Assembly: GCF_000283155.1 (NCBI RefSeq)
Contig: NW_004454171.1
Coordinates: 12,465,408 to 12,529,407, forward strand
Source of the DNA: Ceratotherium simum simum
Lineage: Eukaryota > Chordata > Mammalia > Perissodactyla > Rhinocerotidae
Direction: 5' to 3'
DNA: 64,000 nt
Positions 25,412-35,137 of the stretch are shown piece after piece. Position 1 is the stretch's first letter. Each line of letters opens with the position of its first letter. Below the pieces are notes generated by a model, which saw only the letters and a list, made by a program, of their open reading frames with translations, was not told the origin of the DNA and did not search any database. The translations under genes and the position numbers were made by a program.

Positions 25412-26210
25412 GAACAAAAGCTTCTTAAAAGAGGCAAATTTTCACTAGGTCTGGAAGGGCATGCCTCAGTTAGAAGGGGACAAGAAGGGGAATAACAGAC
25501 ATTGTAGGCTGGTGCTTGTGAGTTAGGAAATGCAGGCCGGAATGAGGAAGTCGTTGAGACTAGAAGTGATGTGGACAAAGCGCTGATGTTAACATTTATC
25601 GATCACGTGCTCTGTGTAAAACACTTGCCATGTGCTTCGCTTATGCTATCGCAGACCCCTCAATTATTGATCACATTTCAAAGATTAGGACACGAAGGCC
25701 AGAGGAATGAAGTAGCTTGGACAAGATCAAACAGCTGGTAGATTCAGGGGTCAGGGTTTCAAACATTTAATTGCAGAGCTAAGACTTCTAAACATAATAT
25801 ATTTTATAGTTTTTATTTAATCACGAGCTGATAGGTTTTAGATTAGATGTTTCCCTTCTACAAAAAAGTCGTAATACTTTATTTGATCTCAGTCAAACTT
25901 ATGGAATCAGGTGCATTATTTTCTTGAATGATAATTATTTGAAAATATATTTTAGCAGCTCTATTTGATAATAGTATTCTTGATATCTTGAGTTATCTTT
26001 TAGTCCTCTTTGAATCACCTGCATGTCCCCGCACAGTGCCTTGCGTCTAAATATGACACCAATGACAAATTGATAGTCTCCAACATAGAGGAAATAAAGC
26101 AGAGGCTGTATAAGATTCTGGATATATTCATAAAATAAAGGCAACTGTGTTTTTGAAAAGTTTGGGTGTAAATTATGGGTTATGAAAATAAAAGCTTTTG
26201 TTTGGAATTT
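25412..26210 (+). other. Transduced 3' flank of the L1 source locus
   Basis: Unrelated to L1; includes an antisense MIR and ends in its own AATAAA plus poly-A. Its boundaries coincide with the L1 poly-A on one side and the second poly-A/target-site duplication on the other, so it should exist elsewhere in the genome directly downstream of the parent L1. Confidence 0.7.
25585..25775 (-). repeat. MIR SINE, antisense, inside transduced segment
   Basis: AACATTTATCGATCACGTGC, ACACTTGCCATGTGCTTCGC, AGTAGCTTGGACAAGATCAA and CAGCTGGTAGATTCAGGGGT follow reversed MIR order, showing that the transduced DNA was ordinary genomic flank. Confidence 0.65.
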
Positions 26211-26764
26211 AAAAAAAAAAAAAAGAGAGAGAGAGAGACAGGGCCTTGTGTTGTGGGAAACGCATTACTTAAGCATTTGGAATAGAAAAAAGTGATGAAC
26301 CCAGACTTCTCTCCCCATAGAATTGGAAAATACAGGACTTCTGATGTCCAAACAGTCATCTTCAGACAACCTTATATACATATCCAATAGCTGTAGCATA
26401 ACTTCCAGTAATTTTTGAAAATTTACTTGGATAATTAACATCAGTGACAGACCGGCAAATGTCAATGTGAAGTATTTAAAAGAACCAACCAAAACTATTT
26501 ATTCATTAACTAGGCTTATAAACATGCCATCCACATACTGGAAAGCTAATAATTACTCTCTAATTGTGCTAATTATGTAATGACAATGTTGTAAATGTTT
26601 GTTTACATAACGTTAGATTTATCTGGCTAATCTTATCATTAGTCAGACTTTGGACTTCTGCCACCATGTACTCATGTGTATACTGGTACATGCCAAACTG
26701 TTGGAACAATTTATTTTTAAAACTGGTTGTTAATGTGCTACTAGTATTCAAATCAGAAACTTAC

Positions 26765-26813
26765 CACATCCTTAGGAGGAGGTTCTGCTTCCTTCTTTAT
26801 CTTTTTACCCATT
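26765..26813 (-). CDS. ARMC3: ARMC3 coding exon 1 (start codon exon)
   Basis: A 49-bp exon: acceptor TTTTTCCAG|AATGGG, donor GATGTG|GTAAGT. The ATG is at 26812-26810, one base after the acceptor, and the exon encodes MGKKIKKEAEPPPKDV, ending in phase 0. This matches the recalled human ARMC3 start (MGKKIKKEVEPPPKDV) with one difference. The peptide is lysine-rich then proline-rich, has no signal peptide, and precedes the ARM repeats. A degenerate second copy lies about 116 bp upstream in transcript direction (26879-26930). Confidence 0.94.
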
Positions 26814-26878
26814 CTGGAAAAAGATGCAATGAATGGTTAAAGTGTCATTTGTACATCACATATGCACAAATCTCTCGG

Positions 26879-26931
26879 TTACCTATGTCTTTAGGAGGAG
26901 GTTTATTTCCTCCTTTAAATTTTACCTAAAA
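26879..26931 (-). pseudogene. Decayed tandem copy of the ARMC3 start exon
   Basis: On the minus strand this reads TTTTTTTAG followed by GTAAAATTTAAAGGAGGAAA, then ACCTCCTCCTAAAGACATA and GGTAACC. It aligns collinearly with the genuine exon 26765-26813 through the acceptor polypyrimidine tract, the AAACCTCCTCCTAA core and a donor-like GGTAA. Most positions agree by eye. The ATG is absent (AGGTAAA in place of AGAATGGGTAAA) and TAA/TAG triplets occur, so it cannot replace the start exon. Inferred to be a local duplication of exon plus splice sites that has since decayed; chance similarity of purine-rich sequence is the alternative. Confidence 0.5.
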
Positions 26932-27164
26932 AAAGACTATGCAAGACATGTAGAAATTATTGCACCTGTACAATTATGGTACCTATAGCCCTATTTCAAA
27001 CTCAAAAATTTGAAAGGAACTTATTGATAAGATTGTCGAGCATTAGTCCTGGCTTCCAGTTTGGAACAGAGAATATATTAGTGACATAACTTTTACTTAC
27101 ATAACAAGAAATAGTTTATTATGCTTATAGCTTACTTATGTAGGGCTTGGGAGACTAAATCCAA

Positions 27165-27290
27165 GTTACTTTTGAGATCTGCAAGAATGTTTTGCCACAA
27201 AGATAGGGATTTTTGTCTGCTTTCTTGCACTAATCTATCCCAAGGACTTAGATCAGTGACTGGTACATAGTAGGCATTCGATAATCTGTT
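27165..27290 (+). repeat. L2 LINE 3' end fragment
   Basis: ATAGGGATTTTTGTCTGCTT then AGTGACTGGTACATAGTAGG and CATTCGATAA resemble the L2 tail '... cctggcacatagtaggcgctcaataa'. Confidence 0.55.
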
Positions 27291-28885
27291 TTTCCGGGGA
27301 GTAATGATTTTGTGAATAGTATCCAAGATCTACCAACTCCAAATTAACATTTGTGTCATTTTCCCAGATAACAAAAAAGTTTTCTGTAATATCCATAGCT
27401 CAATAAAAATGTAATTGAGAATCTAAAGAGACGTATTCTGGGGAAATTGGGGTTGCTCCTTGCAAGACTCTTCTCTACCTGCCCTCATATGCCCATGACT
27501 GTGCAGAAACAAGTCAAAGGAATAGCATATATAGTTGATATACCACAGGGGAGTAACTCCACCTGGGTGCAGAGAACTTTCCAAGATGTAGGCGACTGTT
27601 AGAATAATCCTAGAAATCTTTCATGTTTTCTCCAGTGAGAGTTTGTGGGGTTATGTTGGGCACCAGGGCAATCTCATTCAGTATATTCTAGTCTCAAGGA
27701 AATTATTGTCTCAAGAGAAACTCCGGGAAGCAGAAAATCATTGGAGAGAAGCTACAATGTCAGGGATAGTTCAGATGGCTTGTCAAGGAACAAAAGCAAC
27801 TCCTAAGATTAGAGACACTAACCAGAATTTATCACATAAGCTAAAAAGCCACATGTTCATAGAAACTCATAGGGACTTCTGAAAGACATCCGTTCCAGGT
27901 CCCTAATTTCAGATCACATCAATTTTAAGATCTTTGAGGGCCTGGGCAAGCTTACTCTGTGATGCACTATCTCACACTGTATCCTCTATTTAAAACACTA
28001 AAATGTGCCCACATCCCCCATTAAATATAATTTTCACCATAAAAAGTTTTGAAATTTTGCATTTGAAATTACTCAGCATCATTTTATACACGTGGAAATT
28101 CTTCTTGCAAAATGGGGAAATTGTTTTCAAATGTAATTTTAGTATTAGTAAAAAACACAATATTAATTTTTCAGTTTTCTTTTCATATTTTAGAGCCAAT
28201 TTTTTTTTCAAATCTCAAACATCTTTCATAGGTGCTAGACCTTGTGCCTATAAGGTTTCAGGCAGACACACGGAAACTATCTTGGACAAATGAAAATCCA
28301 TCCTACAATTAATCTCTAAGAAAAAGAGATTTCATAGTTCTTTATAACCAGTTCCAAGATATAGTAGCCTTTGATTTACACAAGAATTCCTTATGAATAA
28401 TGTTCAAGAAGCAATTAAATTACACCTGCATAAAGTTACTTTAAATCATCTGATTTTCACTCAGGAACTTATTTTTCCTGTTTCAGCATAGTGATTTTTA
28501 GCAAGTGCATATTGAAGAGTACAGAGGCTAGAATAGCCTAAACATACGGGATAACAGTGATGGAGCTGGTCCTACACGATACTGTGAAAGACAGCATTGA
28601 GTTTGAGTTTTTATTACCATATTGGGTATAACAGTTAATGAGGGAGAAAGTATACAGCTGACATAGGCCAGGGGCAATGAGCCTCAGAGATGATAAGGGT
28701 TGTTTTAAACTTTGTCAATTCCGCATTTCACTTAAAATCAACCTGACAGAACTAAATTACCGTATATTATTTTATTCTTTAAAGATTTGTTTCCCTTTAA
28801 GGCTACAGAGATGTCAAATTAAGAAAATAAATCGCTTTGACTTTTTGAAGCAAACTAAGCCTATTTTCCTTGACTATTTTACCAC
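27291..28885. other. ARMC3 intron 1 DNA, no feature recognised
   Basis: No exon-like frame with splice sites, and no assignable repeat. Small open frames here (for example 28003-28293 plus) are AT-rich and without recognisable motifs. Confidence 0.5.
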
Positions 28886-28889
28886 CTGC

Positions 28890-29580
28890 CTATTGATTTT
28901 TTTTATTGTGCTAAAATATACATAACCTAAAATGTACCGTCTAACCATTTTTAAGTGTACAGTTCTGTGTCCACTGTCCACTTACACAGGTAATACATTT
29001 CATTACAGAGAATTTGGAAAATAAAGAAGGGCACATGGAAAAAAAAAATCACCCAGAAGTAAGCTCAGGGAGATCCTCACTATTTCAATATAGTTCCTTT
29101 TTTATGTGTTTTCTATAGTGATTTTACCATCCTATATGGATTTTTATCCCCTATTCTCAACTTCCCTTCCAGGACCAGTTTCCTACGAAATTCTTAAATT
29201 AATGGACAAGTTCATGAAATCTCAGTTTCCCTCTATTGCTCCAATCGTCTCCAATGGATCAGCATATCATGTCTTTTAAAACAGTATTTAAAATCCACTG
29301 TTTATCTAGCCAGTCCCCTATTGTTGAGCATTTGTTTCCAATTTTCTGGCATTATCGACAAGGCAGCAATGAACATCCTTAGACAAAAAATTTTCACCCA
29401 CATCCGTTTCTTTAGGATAAATCCCTAGCAGTAAAATAACTGGCTGAAAAGGTATGAACTTCACGGAATCGGGTCTGAAAACAAGTCTGCTTGATATTTG
29501 CATCTTCTTGGTTATTGGAGAGGAGCCACATTTTTTTCATGAGGTTATCGATCATTTGTATTTCTCCTTCGTGAACTTTC
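28890..29580 (-). mobile_element. L1M/HAL1-like fragments, antisense
   Basis: Begins with the antisense 3' end TTTATTGTGCTAAAATATAC and TGTACCGTCTAACCATTTTT. From about 28980 a second piece reads as antisense L1: AATGAACATCCTTAGACAAA, TCTTTAGGATAAATCCCTAG, AAATAACTGGCTGAAAAGGT. Confidence 0.7.
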
Positions 29581-29948
29581 AGCCATGAGATCTTAAATAT
29601 TTTCTAACGGGAAGATTTATTTTGAGAAGACTTAAAGGGGAGGAGGAGAGCTGGAGCAAGTGGGAACCCACTTCTTGAGATGCTCCCAGTCAAGTAACAG
29701 AATCTTAGACCCTCAGATCCCCACTTGGGGCCTCAGTTTTGTACCCTGTTGAACGCGAGGAGGCCGGGATGTTATGAAACCACTGCGGGTTTAGGGCAGG
29801 TAACGACAACCGCTCACAAGGTTTCGCTCAGCTGCGCCAGATGTCCCCACCCGCCGGGCACTCTCTCCTTCCCCAGGTTTTGCTGGGGCCTCTGCCCTGG
29901 CCTCTCCAAACAGCGGGGGTAGCCGTGAAGCCGCCCGCCTGCCTTTAC

Positions 29949-30040
29949 CTGCCGGGAGATCCTCCGAGCAGCGGCTCCTCAGACCTCGCGAACTGCACCC
30001 GCCGCTGCCTGCGCGCGCCTCCCGCTTCACTGTTGTCCCT
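29949..30040 (-). other. ARMC3: ARMC3 exon 1, non-coding (5' UTR); 5' end approximate
   Basis: On the minus strand a good splice donor reads CCGGCAG|GTAAAG, with the exon's last base at 29949. It sits at the inner edge of the CpG-rich block and just downstream of the X-box, where a first exon would be expected. The next exon carries the ATG with only one base of 5' UTR before it, so an upstream non-coding exon is required. The 5' limit is a guess from promoter position; 5' RACE or CAGE data would fix it. Confidence 0.55.
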
Positions 30041-30041
30041 G

Positions 30042-30054
30042 GTTGCTAGGCGAC
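30042..30054. promoter_or_regulatory. RFX-type X-box
   Basis: GTTGCTAGGCGAC differs at one base from the palindromic RFX site GTTGCTAGGCAAC. RFX2/RFX3 bind X-boxes near the start of ciliary genes. The site lies about 95 bp upstream of the exon 1 donor, where the core promoter of ARMC3 should be. The match is seen directly; binding is inference from the motif and from the gene's ciliary/sperm expression. Confidence 0.65.
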
Positions 30055-30060
30055 ACCGGG

Positions 30061-30076
30061 GCGCGCGCGCGCGCGC
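30061..30076. repeat. (GC)8 alternating run in promoter
   Basis: Sixteen alternating G and C bases directly beside the X-box. Runs of this kind can adopt Z-DNA and are length-variable; no function is shown by the sequence. Confidence 0.85.
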
Positions 30077-30240
30077 AGCGGGAACGCGCGCCTCCGCGGG
30101 GGAAGTACGCGCTCGGCTGCCCCAGGCGCCCATTGTCCTGTCGGGGACGGCGGTCAGTCCGGGCAGAGCCCTGTGCGTCCTCGGTTCCCTGAGTCCTGTG
30201 CTTTGGGGTGGGATAGACAGTGGGAATCCTCCTCTTCCTA

Positions 30241-30635
30241 GCTGTGGCGGGCCAGCCCAGGTGAAAACTGAAAATCAGCAGGCAGCGCAGCCTCAGCTTC
30301 TACTGACTATTGATTCACATCCTCTGAGATGCTATTGCCTTCTACCTATGCCAGGCCTCCGCCGGGGTCTCTGAGCAGATGACTTCCAGATCGCCGCTTT
30401 GAAATGAAAACTCTGCTAAACTGTAGACCTGCACTGCCGGCTTTCCACGCACTAGGGTGACCAGTCTTTCTCTGCAGAGCTTATCATGTCCCTTCAAAAC
30501 CTCCTCCACTGCCTCCTTTCTTTCCTCTTTCTGCCACTCCGCCCAGTTGCCTAGAGCCTCAGTTTCCCTTCATCTACCGCCCCCCAACTCCAATCAGCAG
30601 TTAACTCAGTTGGCTCTCTACATTTCGTTCCCGAT
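30241..30635. other. Promoter-flanking DNA, no gene recognised
   Basis: Moderately GC-rich then pyrimidine-rich sequence upstream of ARMC3. The plus frames 29841-30374 and 30457-30651 show no domain or homology I recognise. Confidence 0.45.
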
Positions 30636-30639
30636 CTAT

Positions 30640-30890
30640 TCCCTCTCTTAAATCGTTACTGTCACCCCAATCCAGCTCATCATTTTTGGCCTTCTAACTG
30701 ATAACTTCAGTTTCTCTCTCCTTCCAGTTCTTTCTGCATACCGCAGACAAATCAACCTTCCAGAAGTTATTGCTCTAGTCATGTCACTCCCCTAATCAAA
30801 CTTCAGTGGCTTCCTAAAATAAAGTCTAAACTCTTTATCCTGGTGTTCAAAGCTGTCTGCCCATCCCTATTTTACCTGTGCAGCTGTCGG
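30640..30890 (+). repeat. L2 LINE fragment
   Basis: CATGTCACTCCCCTAATCAA, CTTCAGTGGCTTCCTAAAAT and AAAGTCTAAACTCTTTATCC are the L2 ORF2 end ('catgtcactcccctgcttaaaa ... ccaatggcttcccat'). Confidence 0.8.
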
Positions 30891-30894
30891 CACA

Positions 30895-31300
30895 AATAAT
30901 CCATAATCAATCTATAAATAAAAATTGGGGTGAGTTTATTGTGAGCCAGATCTGAGCACTAGCCTGGAAGGGCACCAAAAAAGTGGGGTGTACTGAGTGG
31001 TTATATATCGTATTGAAACAAAGAACATACATCACATATGATAGGAATGTCCCTTTTACAATTGTCACGAGATGCTTAGCTGGCACAGCAGATCAGTGAT
31101 CAGCAGGTCAGTGATCACAAGGCGAGCACAGCAGGCTGGTAATTAATCCTTAGTTCCCAGGAAGAGATACTTATCCTTAAAGAAATGCCGGTATGGGGGG
31201 AAGTTACATCCCTATCTTTAAGGGCATCATTCTCGTCTTTGGGACATAGTAAATATTTAAAGTAGATGTACAATCATGCTCAATAGGCCATATGAGGCCA
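30895..31300 (-). mobile_element. Probable retroviral LTR fragment interrupting L2
   Basis: ATTGGGGTGAGTTTATTGTG, GAGCCAGATCTGAGCACTAG and later CATATGAGGCCACTTTGG occur between two L2 pieces of the same orientation. The text resembles antisense LTR sequence (a reversed AATAAA-like end), but I cannot name the family. It carries no coding region. Confidence 0.4.
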
Positions 31301-31369
31301 CTTTGGAAAAACAAGGTCAGGCCAAATTAGTTTTAAACCAAATGGCTTCTTCAAATACTCCAATATATC

Positions 31370-31790
31370 CTATTGCTTTTCATTTATTTATCATAGCCTT
31401 ATTTCCCGTCACTATCCCACCACCCAAACCCCAGCCAAACTTACTGTCCCTCCCAAATTTTCCATACTTTTATGTATTTTGGCTCACTCTGTTCCTTCAT
31501 TATTTCATCTATTCAACAAATATTTATTAAGCACCTCCTATTTGCCAAGTCACATGCAACTCCTGGAATATTCTTTCATTTCTACTTAAGTAAGCCCAGC
31601 TCAAAGGCCATTTCATAAAATACTCCAATTGACTTTAGCAAAAAATCTCTCCCTCTCCTGAACTCCCCTCACACTTTTCAAACTGGATCTCTTACCTGCC
31701 GCCCTTGGTCCCCCAGCTCTAAGAGCCCTACAATTGCTACTTTCATATGCCTTTATGTCCTCTCCTCACCTTTTAAATTACCTGATAAAC
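31370..31790 (+). repeat. L2 LINE 3' region
   Basis: TTCATTTCTACTTAAGTAAG, CAGCTCAAAGGCCATTTCAT and AATTGCTACTTTCATATGCC match degraded L2 3' sequence downstream of the piece at 30640. Confidence 0.55.
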
Positions 31791-31859
31791 AGCTTTATGC
31801 ATGTTTAACAATTCTTTCTATTAAATTTTCTATGGTCAAATAACATGTGATTTCTGTCT

Positions 31860-33245
31860 CCTGATTGGACCTTGAGTATTACGCTCCTGTATCTTCAGCC
31901 TCTCCCTCTCTTCCAGCCTTTTCCCCTTCAGTATATGAATACTGTGAAGTCTCTCCTTTGCCTCATACAAAAAACAAAATCAAAAAAACCCTCCTTTGAA
32001 CCAGTATCTCCTTCTAGCTTTCATTCTATTTTTCTTTCTCTTCCTGTCCATGACTTTCCGAAAAAGTAGGCTGCATTGGATACTACCACATTTTTAACCT
32101 CCGTTCACTCTTTGAACTATAGTGATCTAGTTTGGTCTCACCACTAAAACTAGCTAAATCCATGGAGCATTCCTTAGCCTTCATCTTCCTTGACATCACT
32201 GCTGCATATAACACTCTTGATGATACCTCATTCTTGAAACGCTTTCCTTAGTTTCTTGATATTTCTTGCTCCTGATCCTCTTCCTACTTTCATGACTATT
32301 ATTTAAGATATTTTTCTATAGACCCTTAAATGTTGCTATTTCCCAGGGTTCTGCACCTGGTTCTCTTCTCACACTATATGCTTTTCCAGGCTGATCTTAG
32401 TTACTTTTGTGACTTCAACTGCCGTATATATAGCTCCCCATCAGACTCTCCGATACTGAGCTCTAGGCTCATATATCCTTCCTCCTACTGGACACCTCCA
32501 GCTGGATACCTCTACATGAACACTACCCCCCTAAACTCATCATTTTCCCAATATAAACATATTTTTCTATTTATCAAGGGGTACTAGCATCCACCTAGAT
32601 ACCCAAACATCCAGTCTGACAGGCATGCTAGACTCATTCTCCTTCATATACAGTTATTTGGATTCTCCTAAAAGGCTCTTGAAGTTATTCTCGTCTTTCC
32701 GTTTCCATAACCCAGGTAGAGAATATCACCATCCTTTACCTGATTTCACCTAACAAGCCTCCTGAGAGGTCTCCCCTCATCTGACTTCATCCTGGCTTCA
32801 ATCCGTCTTCTCCAGGGTGACCCAGTTCATCTTTGTAATTTGTCTCTCTCCTTGCTGGCGCTCAATCGCTCCACCACATACAGGATGAGATGCAACCAGA
32901 TTCTTAAATTGGCATTCAAGATCGTGTTCTGGCTGACTCCTCCCTGCTGCAATAGCTTCTCTAATCACTAAAAAAAAAAGGCAAACTGCTCATAACTCTC
33001 CAAGTATGCTGTGACATTTTATGCTCTTCACTCTCCTAATCAGCCTGAAAACCATCTATTCGTCTTTCAAAATCTTTTTCAGTCATGATTTCATTCAGAA
33101 AGTCTTCATTGGCTTCTCCAGACATAGTGAGACTTTCTCACTTTGTACCATCACTGTACCTTACACTTACTCTATTTCTGCTACTTTCATGTGATATTGT
33201 AATTTATTTGTTTATATGTGTATCTCCCCACCTAGGCTGTTTCTA
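31860..33245 (+). mobile_element. L2 LINE, long 3' copy
   Basis: Runs from ORF2 (TTCCTTGACATCACTGCTGC, GGGTTCTGCACCTGGTTCTC, TCTACATGAACACTACCCCC) through AGATCGTGTTCTGGCTGACT to the 3' end (CATGATTTCATTCAGAAAGT, CTCCCCACCTAGGCTG). Among the longest L2 copies in the window; all frames carry stops. Confidence 0.8.
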
Positions 33246-33254
33246 ACGTTCTTC

Positions 33255-33465
33255 AAATAACTAACATTTGTTGAATGTTCGTTATGAGCCAGGCAATTAT
33301 GAAGTGATTAAAGTGCATCATTAAATCCCCCCATAACCCTATGAGGTATGATGAATGAAGTAACTGGCATAAGGTCACTCTACTAATAAGTGGCAGAGCC
33401 AGGACTTAAACTCAGCTTGACTCTTATAGCCGTGTTCTGAACCAATCCATCGTACCAGCTCATCC
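33255..33465 (-). repeat. MIR SINE, antisense
   Basis: AACATTTGTTGAATGTTCGT, AACCCTATGAGGTATGATGA, ATAAGTGGCAGAGCCAGGAC and GTGTTCTGAACCAATCCATC in reversed MIR order. Confidence 0.85.
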
Positions 33466-33519
33466 TGAAAATACAGTGCTATAACAATTGTAAAGAGTTT
33501 TCATGAAATAATTAAAACC

Positions 33520-34490
33520 GCTGTTTTGATTCTTTTTGTCATAGACTTACTCTTTACTAAGTACACTAATACATGTGCATTTTGGGGGGGTCCTATTTAT
33601 TTTAGTGTGTACAGTTGGATGAGTTGTGACAAATGTTTACAGTTGTGTAACTACTACCACAATATGGAACATTTCCATCATCCCAAATTTCCTTCATGCC
33701 TCTTTGAAGTCAAACCTCCTCCTCCACCCCACTTTCTTGGGATAAAATGATCTGCTTTCTCTCTATATAATTTTGCATTTTCTAGAATGTCTTATAAATG
33801 GAACTATACAACATGCTGCCTTTTGTGTCTGGTTTCTTTAATTTAGCATAATGCTTTTGTCCATGGTGCTGTATGTATCAGTAGCTTGTCTCTCTTGATT
33901 ACTGAGTGGTATTGCATGGCATGGATGTACAACATCCATTCATTGGTTAATGGACATTTGAGTTCTTTCCAGTTTTGGACTGTTATAAATCAATCTGTTC
34001 TAAACATTTATACACAGGTTTTCATGTGAACATATGTTTCTCCCTCCTTGGGAAAATACCCAAGAGTGGAATTTCTGGGTCTTATGCCATGTGTATGTGT
34101 GATGTTATAAGAACTTGCCAAATTGTTTTCCAAAAGAACTATACTATATTTGCATTCCCACCAACAATGAGTGAGAAATCCAATTGCTTCATATGCCCCT
34201 CAACACTTGTTATTGTCAGGCCTTTTAAATTTTAGCCATTCTACTGGGTATGTAGTGGTATCTCCTTCTGGTTTCAATTTGCAATTTTTTCATGACTAAT
34301 AACGATGGGTTCATTTTCTGTACTTGTTAAGCATTTCTATATTTTGTGAAATATTTGATCAAATATTTTTCCTACTTTTAACTGGGTTGCTTGTCTTATT
34401 TTTATTGATTTGTAAGAGTTCTTTATATATTGTAGATACAGGTCATTTATCATATACATAACTTGGAAATGTTTTCTGCCTAGGTTCATT
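33520..34490 (-). mobile_element. L1M 3' end, antisense
   Basis: From the 3' UTR (CAAATGTTTACAGTTGTGTA) into antisense ORF2 (TTGATTACTGAGTGGTATTG, TTATTGTCAGGCCTTTTAAA, GTAAGAGTTCTTTATATATT). Confidence 0.8.
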
Positions 34491-34499
34491 ATAGTAGAA

Positions 34500-35135
34500 A
34501 ATGAAATTTAGAAACCATAATCTAAACACTATGGTTGCTCATTGCTACTGGATTGGTTATTGCTTCTAGGCCTTTTCAGAAGCCCAGTGAAGCTATGAAT
34601 TCAGCACACATTATAAATCAGAAATCTACAGATTCAGACTGTGGTTACAAAAGATAAGATGTCACCATTTGGCAGTCATAGGAACTCTCTGCTTCTCTAG
34701 CCATGGCTTCTACTGGGATCTTAAAACTCTAAGCTTGTCATTTTTTGTCTCAGAACTACTAAATATAAGTAATTCATCCACACCACATCCCTTGTAGTCT
34801 TTTTGTCCACCACACTGTGCTATGGCAGTAGCAAAACTGTTTCCAACAGGTACTTCTTTCTAAGAGACCACAGGAGACTCCCAATAAGACATCCTCTCAA
34901 AGTAAGCAGATCTTTACTGTTTTCAAATTCGACGAGGTCAAACAATCAGTCCCACATTTACATCTTTGAGCTTCTAAGGTCAGTAACCACTTTTGGTTCC
35001 AATTACTGTATCATTTGAAGTTCCATTGCAGACCTCAAAATCTATTCTAGTTAGCAGGGAATTAGAGACTTGTAGCATTGTTGTGAGGGCTGGAGGACCA
35101 GGTTGTAGGATGAGCCTTCAGAGATGACTTTCAAA
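34500..35135. other. Intergenic DNA, no feature recognised
   Basis: No gene or assignable repeat seen. Confidence 0.5.
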
Positions 35136-35137
35136 AC

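Larger units (their letters stand above)
24036..26246 (+). mobile_element. 5'-truncated L1 insertion with 3' transduction, with target-site duplications
   Basis: An identical 17-bp AGAGAGAGACAGGGCCT brackets the unit (24036-24052 and 26230-26246). Inside, in order: an L1 ORF2 3' segment and 3' UTR (24053-25395), a first poly-A (25396-25411) after AATAAA at 25381, about 800 bp of non-L1 sequence (25412-26210), and a second poly-A (26211-26224) 18 bp after AATAAA at 26187. This is the structure of a transcript that read through the L1 poly-A signal at a source locus and was inserted as one unit. It lies in ARMC3 intron 2, opposite to the gene. Confidence 0.8.
1..30057 (-). other. ARMC3: ARMC3 gene, 5' portion (promoter-proximal exons and introns)
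   Basis: Armadillo-repeat protein gene transcribed leftward. Three coding exons with matching phases and consensus splice sites reproduce the start of mammalian ARMC3 (about 870 residues in human, recalled from knowledge), so the window holds roughly the first 96 residues; exon 5 onward must lie beyond base 1. The family has tandem ARM repeats in its N-terminal half and is expressed mainly in testis and ciliated tissue. Introns visible: about 3.1 kb (26814-29948), 14.0 kb (12842-26764), 10.4 kb (2333-12723) and a partial one to the left. The introns are heavily loaded with LINE and SINE insertions. The transcription start is inferred from the CpG-rich promoter and is not directly visible. Confidence 0.93.
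29830..30240. promoter_or_regulatory. CpG-rich promoter of ARMC3
   Basis: A sharp switch from AT-rich DNA to a block dense in CpG (CCGCCCGCC, GCGCGCGC, CCTCCGCGGGGG). It is the only CpG-rich block in the window. It overlaps the inferred first exon. Long open frames on both strands here (for example 29841-30374 plus) follow from the high G+C content and have no recognisable protein signature. Such promoters often fire in both directions, so a short divergent non-coding RNA is possible but not shown. Confidence 0.8.

Noticed and set aside
29841..30374. 177-codon open frame over the ARMC3 promoter, plus strand
   Set aside because: It lies in the CpG-rich block, where stops are rare on all strands (overlapping open frames occur on the minus strand too). 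No domain or homology is recognisable.
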